Shown piece by piece: positions 60,009 to 64,000 of a DNA stretch of 64,000 nt (position 1 is its first letter; each line of letters starts with the position of its first letter). Below the pieces are notes generated by a model that was given only the letters and a program-made list of their open reading frames with translations, had not been told where the DNA came from and did no database searches. The stretch is from Methanorbis rubei (GTDB taxonomy: Archaea; Halobacteriota; Methanomicrobia; Methanomicrobiales; Methanocorpusculaceae): NCBI RefSeq assembly GCF_032714495.1, contig NZ_JAWDKB010000002.1:186001-250000 (forward strand), given 5' to 3'. The position numbers and the translations under genes are program-made.

Positions 60009-60024
60009 AAAAAAAAGAAAAAAA

Positions 60025-61323
60025 TTAGTTTGTCCGGCGGAGGACAAGGGCTGCCGCAAGACCGATCACTCCTGCGAATGCAAGAATCGGGAACGACGAC
60101 TGTGACGGGGTTGGCACAACCGCAGTGGTGAGCGGAACGTCCATCGTTACGGTCTGTCCAGCGGCGAAGTTCACATACTCGGTCCAGTCATTGTATCCGC
60201 TGAGCTGCAGAAGCAGTGTGTGGCGTCCTTCCGAGATATCGGAAAGATAGAGCGGTGTGTATCCGCGGAATACATTATCCACATACACTTCAGCACCCGA
60301 CGGAGTTGAGTCCATGCTCAGTGCTGCATAGCCTGACGGGGTCGGTGAGCTCTGCACAAGAGTGATGCTCAGCGTCCGAACCTCGTTCGGTGAGAGGGTT
60401 ACTGAGGAGGTGTAGGTGTTGTAACCGTCCTTCTTCAGCATAATCGAGTGGGTTCCTGCAGAGAGCGGGCCGACATTCAGGTAGCTAACTGATGAACCCG
60501 AGGAGTAAGCGGTGTTGCCCATGTAGCTTCCGTCCACATAGACTGCGGCTCCGGCAGGTGTTGAGGTGATTCTGAGGTAAGCGTCAGAGCTTGATACCAT
60601 GTTCACGTTCATGTATGCCGTGCTGCCTGCACCCACACTTACGGTCTGGGTGTAGACATTGTATCCTGAGAGGACGAGTTTCACGTTGTGCGAGGTTCCT
60701 GAGGTGACGGTGATGACGGCGGGTGTTGTGTCATAGTAGTTTCCGTCGACATAGATGTTTGCGCCGCTCGGGGAGGACTGAACGTTAATGTAGCCGTAGC
60801 TGACTGCACTTCCAAGAGTTGCGGACACATAAGTGGTCTGGCCGTTTGATACCGAGTAGGTTCCGTAGAAGGTGTTGTATCCGGGTTTTTCGAGGCGGAC
60901 CGAGTGGGATCCTGAGTCAACCGATACGGTAAGCGGAGTTGTCCCTTTGTAATTTCCATCCACATAGGCGTTTGCTCCGGACGGTGAGGAGGAGATGTCA
61001 AGGTAGCCGTTCTGCACGACCGGGGTAAGGTATGCGCTTACGGTGATGTACTCTCCGCTCGTTACGTCGCCGACATACTGGTGATAGTCATAGTAACCGT
61101 TTTTGGAGACGGTTATGTCATGGCTGATCGGTGTTCCCGTGGTGTAGACGGTGATGTAACAGGGTGTTGTGCCCTCATAGGTTCCTGAGTCATAGACGTC
61201 CGCCCCTGATGGGGAGGATGTGACGTAAATGGTCGCGGTGTCGCCGCCGATATTGGCGGCAGCCGGTATTACGCATAATGCTGCTGCGATCAGCAACACC
61301 AACACAAGATGAGATATTCTCAT
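60025..61323 (-). CDS. Secreted PEGA-domain surface protein, five repeats
   Basis: A 432-residue exported protein: signal peptide (MRISHLVLVLLIAAALCVIP), five PEGA modules (cores TSSPSGADVYDSGTYEG, SSSPSGANAYVDGNYKG, QSSPSGANIYVDGNYYD, TSTPAGAAVYVDGSYMG, DSTPSGAEVYVDNVFRG), a short Pro/Ser-rich linker and a C-terminal helix (FPILAFAGVIGLAAALVLRR plus TN). The repeats form a long rod-like array likely to span or extend from the S-layer. It is the largest of five surface proteins in the window with this tail architecture. Tyrosine-, serine- and glycine-rich repeats suggest dense beta packing. Confidence 0.87.
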   Translation of the reverse strand: MRISHLVLVLLIAAALCVIPAAANIGGDTATIYVTSSPSGADVYDSGTYEGTTPCYITVYTTGTPISHDITVSKNGYYDYHQYVGDVTSGEYITVSAYLTPVVQNGYLDISSSPSGANAYVDGNYKGTTPLTVSVDSGSHSVRLEKPGYNTFYGTYSVSNGQTTYVSATLGSAVSYGYINVQSSPSGANIYVDGNYYDTTPAVITVTSGTSHNVKLVLSGYNVYTQTVSVGAGSTAYMNVNMVSSSDAYLRITSTPAGAAVYVDGSYMGNTAYSSGSSVSYLNVGPLSAGTHSIMLKKDGYNTYTSSVTLSPNEVRTLSITLVQSSPTPSGYAALSMDSTPSGAEVYVDNVFRGYTPLYLSDISEGRHTLLLQLSGYNDWTEYVNFAAGQTVTMDVPLTTAVVPTPSQSSFPILAFAGVIGLAAALVLRRTN

Positions 61324-61363
61324 AATATGTTACCATTGTGTGGATGAATGATATAATCTTTGG

Positions 61364-61678
61364 TTAACAGGAGAAAAGCTTCGTTAAGGCTTCTTCTCCT
61401 GATACTCCGGGTTTTGCTCCCAGTTTTATTGCGGCCGGTGTTGCTGCGGTGACATTTTTTCTGAGGAGATCTTCAATTGTTGAGATTTCGGTGACTTTTG
61501 CTGCGGGGATGCCGAGTTTTTCAAAGACTGAGAGGTCAAAGAATCCGCAGCCGACAAATCCTTCTGATGTTTTTGCGAAGATGAGGTTTGCCGGTCCGAA
61601 CTCTACGCAGTATGCGTCACCGGAGAAGTTGGGCGCGGTTAGTTTGGCGTGATCGGGTGAGAGGTACTCGATGTTCAT
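61364..61678 (-). CDS. DUF1805 family protein
   Basis: A 104-residue protein of the DUF1805 family: MNIEYLSPDHAKLTAPNF, GPANLIFAKTSEGFVGCGFF, DLSVFEKLGIPAAKVTEI and a C-terminal GVSGEEALTKLF. The family is a small alpha/beta protein found in archaea and Bacillus (YunC-like) whose role is unknown. It is divergent from the peptide deformylase gene; their starts lie 97 bp apart, with TATA-like sequence near 61765. Confidence 0.8.
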   Translation of the reverse strand: MNIEYLSPDHAKLTAPNFSGDAYCVEFGPANLIFAKTSEGFVGCGFFDLSVFEKLGIPAAKVTEISTIEDLLRKNVTAATPAAIKLGAKPGVSGEEALTKLFSC

Positions 61679-61775
61679 AGTATGATAGTATCTTGCGCTG
61701 GTACTCTAAATGGGTTGTCCATGAGACCTCGTTGTCCGCAAAATGTATCGGGATATGCAGACCAAATACTATACC

Positions 61776-62285
61776 ATGATTCGGGAGATACGGCAGTACG
61801 GCGATCCGGTACTTTCCGGCACCGCAGAAACGGTGCCTGAGATGACACCGGACGTGCAGGAGATTTTAACTGATATGTGGGACACCATGGCCGCGAATCG
61901 GTGCGTGGGCCTTTCTGCTCCGCAGATTGGTGTTTCCCTGCGGCTGTTTGTGATAAATGCAGGTGGTGTGGTGATTCGCGGGGCAAACCCTGAGGTGCTC
62001 TCTGTTGGAGCACTCGTTGAGGAGACGGAAGGAAGCCCCTGTGTTCCGGGCATCCAGCGTCCGGTCCGCCGCCCGAGAAAAATTGCGGTCAGATATCTGG
62101 ATGAGTCAGGCGAACTCATTGAGTGCGAACTCAAAGGAGTTTCTGCCCGGGCATTTCTCCATGAAAAGGATCATCATGAAGGAAAACTCTTCATCGACCA
62201 TCTCAAGCCGGTCCAGCGAAAACTGATCCAAAAAGATCTGGATAAAATTGCCGCGAGCCAAACCCGGACTGAAATGGATATTTGA
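61776..62285 (+). CDS. def: Peptide deformylase-like protein with altered motif 2
   Basis: A 169-residue protein of the peptide deformylase fold. Motif 1 is GLSAPQIG (about 45-52). Motif 3 is LHEKDHHEG with His129, Glu130 and His133. Motif 2 normally reads EGCLS; here it is EGSPCVPG, so the metal-binding Cys is displaced by two positions (Cys89) and the usual Cys is Ser87. Archaea do not start proteins with formyl-methionine, so a deformylase role in translation is not expected. The gene is probably of bacterial origin and may act on other formyl substrates or be inactive. The ATG follows a TATA-like sequence closely and may be leaderless. Confidence 0.85.
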   Translation: MIREIRQYGDPVLSGTAETVPEMTPDVQEILTDMWDTMAANRCVGLSAPQIGVSLRLFVINAGGVVIRGANPEVLSVGALVEETEGSPCVPGIQRPVRRPRKIAVRYLDESGELIECELKGVSARAFLHEKDHHEGKLFIDHLKPVQRKLIQKDLDKIAASQTRTEMDI

Positions 62286-62325
62286 AACGCGAATCGCATG
62301 CCTCCGGCCTGTGAATCACGTTTTA
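62284..62325. repeat. R1 fragment with module
   Basis: GAAACGCGAATCGCATGCC followed by TCCGGCCTG: an R1 outer end joined to the inverse of the AAGCGGTGAGCAGGCC-type module. The rest of the element is lost. It lies directly after the deformylase stop. Confidence 0.5.
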
Positions 62326-62435
62326 AAATCTCATTCTGCCATCTCATCGCCTCATTTACCTTTTCAGATAAAATTTTCGCGAGCCAAAGTCCCCAAACCA
62401 AAAACACATAATATGTGAGAACAGAACTACTTCTC

Positions 62436-62729
62436 ATGACGACCGCTCCTACCCAGGAAGAGATTGCAGCTCTTGTCCCGAAAATCCGTGCGGACACCGA
62501 AAAGTTTGCCAAACTGAAAGGCTGGACCTTAAATCCCAATGATCCGATCACCGAATCTGTTCTGGAAGGACTTGCCCGCAACAAACTCATGCGGGGAAAA
62601 CGTTTCTGTCCCTGCAGGCTCCCGAGCGGTGATTCCGAAATCGACAAACACTACATCTGTCCATGTCGGGATCTCGATGAGGATATGGAAAAGGACGGCC
62701 ACTGCCACTGTTATCTCTACATGAAATAA
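62436..62729 (+). CDS. Ferredoxin:thioredoxin reductase, catalytic subunit
   Basis: A 97-residue [4Fe-4S] protein with three Cys-x-Cys pairs: CPCR (Cys58, Cys60), CPCR (Cys75, Cys77) and CHCY (Cys90, Cys92). This is the pattern of the catalytic beta subunit of plant and cyanobacterial ferredoxin:thioredoxin reductase. Methanogens use it without the variable subunit to reduce thioredoxin with ferredoxin electrons. The ATG at MTTAPTQEE is chosen; an upstream GTG is an alternative. No thioredoxin lies beside it. Confidence 0.9.
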   Translation: MTTAPTQEEIAALVPKIRADTEKFAKLKGWTLNPNDPITESVLEGLARNKLMRGKRFCPCRLPSGDSEIDKHYICPCRDLDEDMEKDGHCHCYLYMK

Positions 62730-62769
62730 TTTCACTCTGAAGTAACCATCTTTTTTCCGTGCGGTAAGT

Positions 62770-62779
62770 AATTTATATT
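62770..62779 (+). promoter_or_regulatory. TATA box of the solute-binding lipoprotein
   Basis: AATTTATATT centred about 27 bases before the ATG, so the transcript would start at or one or two bases before the start codon (leaderless or nearly so). Confidence 0.5.
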
Positions 62780-62801
62780 GATTAACTCCCATGTAACTGG
62801 G

Positions 62802-63668
62802 ATGGATAAAAAAGTGTTGTATGGGGTGGCAGGTCTCTGCCTTCTTTTCGCAGTCCTGATGGCAGGGTGTGTGACCACGCCGTCTGATGACGAGAAAAAG
62901 ACCTACATTGTCGGTATTGACGCGGACTATCCGCCGTTCTCCTACCTTGGCGATAATGGTCAGTTCATTGGTTTTGATGTCGAATCGGTAAAGTGGATCG
63001 CTGAAGAGCAGGGATTCAATGTCGAGATTAAGGCTGTCGCATGGGACGGCATTATTCCGGCACTGCAGACCGGCAAGATTGACATGGTCTACTCTGGTAT
63101 GACCATTACGCCGGAACGTGCGGAAAAAGTGAACTTCACGATTCCGTACTGGCAGGTGAACCAGGGTATCGCAGCAAAGAACGGTTCAACGTTCACCACT
63201 GAGCAGTTCAAGAACGGCGAGCTGACAATTGGTGTGCAGCGCAGCTGTTCTGCCGACCAGTGGATGCAGGACTTCTTTGGTGATGCAACCTACAACCAGA
63301 TGGTAAAAGACGGAAAGATCATGCTCTATGATACCTTCCCGATGTCGATGGTTGCCCTTGAACAGGGACGTGTCCAGACCGTCATCTTCGATGACGTCAA
63401 CATTGAGGACTACATCAAATCCAAACCTGAACTGAAGTTCGTTGGTGTCATTGAGACCGAAGAGTTCTATGGCGTTGCAGTCCGCAAGGATGATAACGAG
63501 CTTCGCGCGACGATGGATGTAGGTCTTGCTAAGCTCATGGCTTCTGACAAGTGGACCGAGCTCATCCAGAAGTACATCATCACTGACGAAGTAGCCGTTG
63601 TGCCGACAGAAGAGGAAACTACCGCTGTCCCAACAAGCGACGCAAACGCTACGGCAACTACTCCATAA
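62802..63668 (+). CDS. Amino-acid-type ABC transporter substrate-binding lipoprotein
   Basis: A 288-residue exported protein with a lipobox (LMAGC, Cys23), then a family 3 periplasmic-binding fold: YIVGIDADYPPFSYLGDNGQ, DIVYSGMTIT-like DMVYSGMTITPERAEKVNFT, and EFYGVAVRKDD near the end. A C-terminal Thr/Ala/Pro-rich tail follows the domain. It catches a polar amino acid or similar solute at the cell surface. The permease and ATPase are not in the window. MDKKVLYGVAG is used as the start because it gives a normal signal peptide and follows a TATA box at leaderless distance. Confidence 0.88.
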   Translation: MDKKVLYGVAGLCLLFAVLMAGCVTTPSDDEKKTYIVGIDADYPPFSYLGDNGQFIGFDVESVKWIAEEQGFNVEIKAVAWDGIIPALQTGKIDMVYSGMTITPERAEKVNFTIPYWQVNQGIAAKNGSTFTTEQFKNGELTIGVQRSCSADQWMQDFFGDATYNQMVKDGKIMLYDTFPMSMVALEQGRVQTVIFDDVNIEDYIKSKPELKFVGVIETEEFYGVAVRKDDNELRATMDVGLAKLMASDKWTELIQKYIITDEVAVVPTEEETTAVPTSDANATATTP

Positions 63669-63680
63669 ACAGAGTTGCAG

Positions 63681-63711
63681 TCTGCCAACCGGCAGAACTT
63701 CTTTTTTTTTT
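63681..63711 (+). terminator. Hairpin and T-run after the binding-protein gene
   Basis: TCTGCC-AACC-GGCAGA stem-loop followed by an eleven-base run of T broken once by C, 13 bases after the stop. This resembles a terminator on the plus strand. Confidence 0.65.
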
Positions 63712-63767
63712 GAATTTGAAATTTTCAGAAATATCAAAGAGCAAAGCTCGAAAAAAATGAGATAGGA

Positions 63768-64000
63768 TTACTGCATTAGCGCAAGAATTCTGTGCGCCAT
63801 ATGTGCTGCATTCTCGCCGCCATCGACAGCCATGCAGGCTACCGGCACACCCTTCGGCATCTGGGCAATCGAGAGCAGAGCATCAAGTCCGCCGGCAATT
63901 TTTCCTGAAACCGGAACACCGATCACCGGTTTTTCTGTCCGTGCCGCAACAACTCCCGGAAGCGCAGCAGACATACCGGCAATGCAGATGAAAATTTTCG
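63768..64000 (-). CDS. purE: N5-carboxyaminoimidazole ribonucleotide mutase (PurE), C-terminal part
   Basis: Only the last 77 or so codons lie in the window; the 5' part continues past the end. Visible are [52 protein letters not shown] and [18 protein letters not shown], the conserved end of PurE (an AGxxAxLPGVVAA loop and the PxGVPVAxxA substrate region). PurE converts N5-CAIR or AIR-linked carboxylate to CAIR in purine synthesis. Methionine at 63974 is internal. Confidence 0.85.
   Translation of the reverse strand, partial: KIFICIAGMSAALPGVVAARTEKPVIGVPVSGKIAGGLDALLSIAQMPKGVPVACMAVDGGENAAHMAHRILALMQ

Overview
The window comes from a methanogenic euryarchaeon, most likely of the order Methanomicrobiales and close to Methanocorpusculum. 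The evidence is ftr (methanogenesis C1 transfer), cofH (coenzyme F420), a thiol:fumarate reductase pair (tfrA/tfrB), the methanogen families DUF1890/DUF1894, class I lysyl-tRNA synthetase, archaeal dph2, RtcB/archease, an ECF biotin transporter and several PEGA surface proteins. I ran no database search, so family assignments rest on recognising motifs and lengths.

Layout. 0-2.5 kb: signal peptidase, cofH, hpt. 2.5-3.7 kb: a gene-free block of nested inverted repeats. 3.7-6 kb: AlkD-like protein, Dabb protein, and a divergent iron-sulfur flavoprotein/HxlR regulator pair. 6-13.2 kb: carAB, then dph2, an RNA-methylase-like protein and a fosmidomycin-resistance-type MFS pump. 13.4-19.4 kb: two PEGA proteins, ftr, DUF1890-DUF1894-mntP, a large surface protein and a lipoprotein. 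19.5-20.1 kb: a three-level nested inverted repeat. 20.1-23.4 kb: secD, secF and a flavodoxin-ferredoxin fusion. 23.5-28.6 kb: an accessory stretch (FkbM methyltransferase, EamA exporter with LysR regulator, Fic protein, RHH gene remnants, a miniature insertion element) ending at the 3' end of a tRNA(CAT) gene. 28.7-36.7 kb: a biotin district with pyruvate carboxylase pycBA, a four-gene ECF biotin importer, bioB, and birA with a DNA-binding domain; a BirA-type operator lies between bioY and bioB. 36.8-39.9 kb: an RtcB/archease operon with three unknown proteins. 40.1-47.4 kb: a degenerate cis-prenyltransferase, a DUF1848 protein, and a locus of Cache-domain protein + pilin-like protein + type A24 prepilin peptidase. 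This locus has suffered a tandem duplication of about 2.8 kb that left a second, diverged Cache/pilin pair and two gene relics at the junction. 47.4-55.2 kb: small redox proteins, lipoprotein, an lysS-radical SAM-uppS operon, ogt flanked by related fold-back repeats, and a second radical SAM protein. 55.6-58.7 kb: tfrAB. 59-64 kb: two more PEGA proteins, DUF1805, a peptide deformylase with an altered metal motif, ferredoxin:thioredoxin reductase catalytic subunit, an amino-acid-type binding lipoprotein, and the end of purE.

The most unusual features are (i) the duplicated Cache/pilin/prepilin-peptidase locus, in which a membrane-anchored extracellular sensor-like protein is translationally tied to a pilin-like subunit; (ii) at least four families of short inverted-repeat elements without transposase, nested in each other and sharing a common inserted module; (iii) the biotin regulon signal; and (iv) a truncated UppS-like protein lacking the catalytic aspartate. 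No CRISPR array, rRNA or complete transposase gene is visible.
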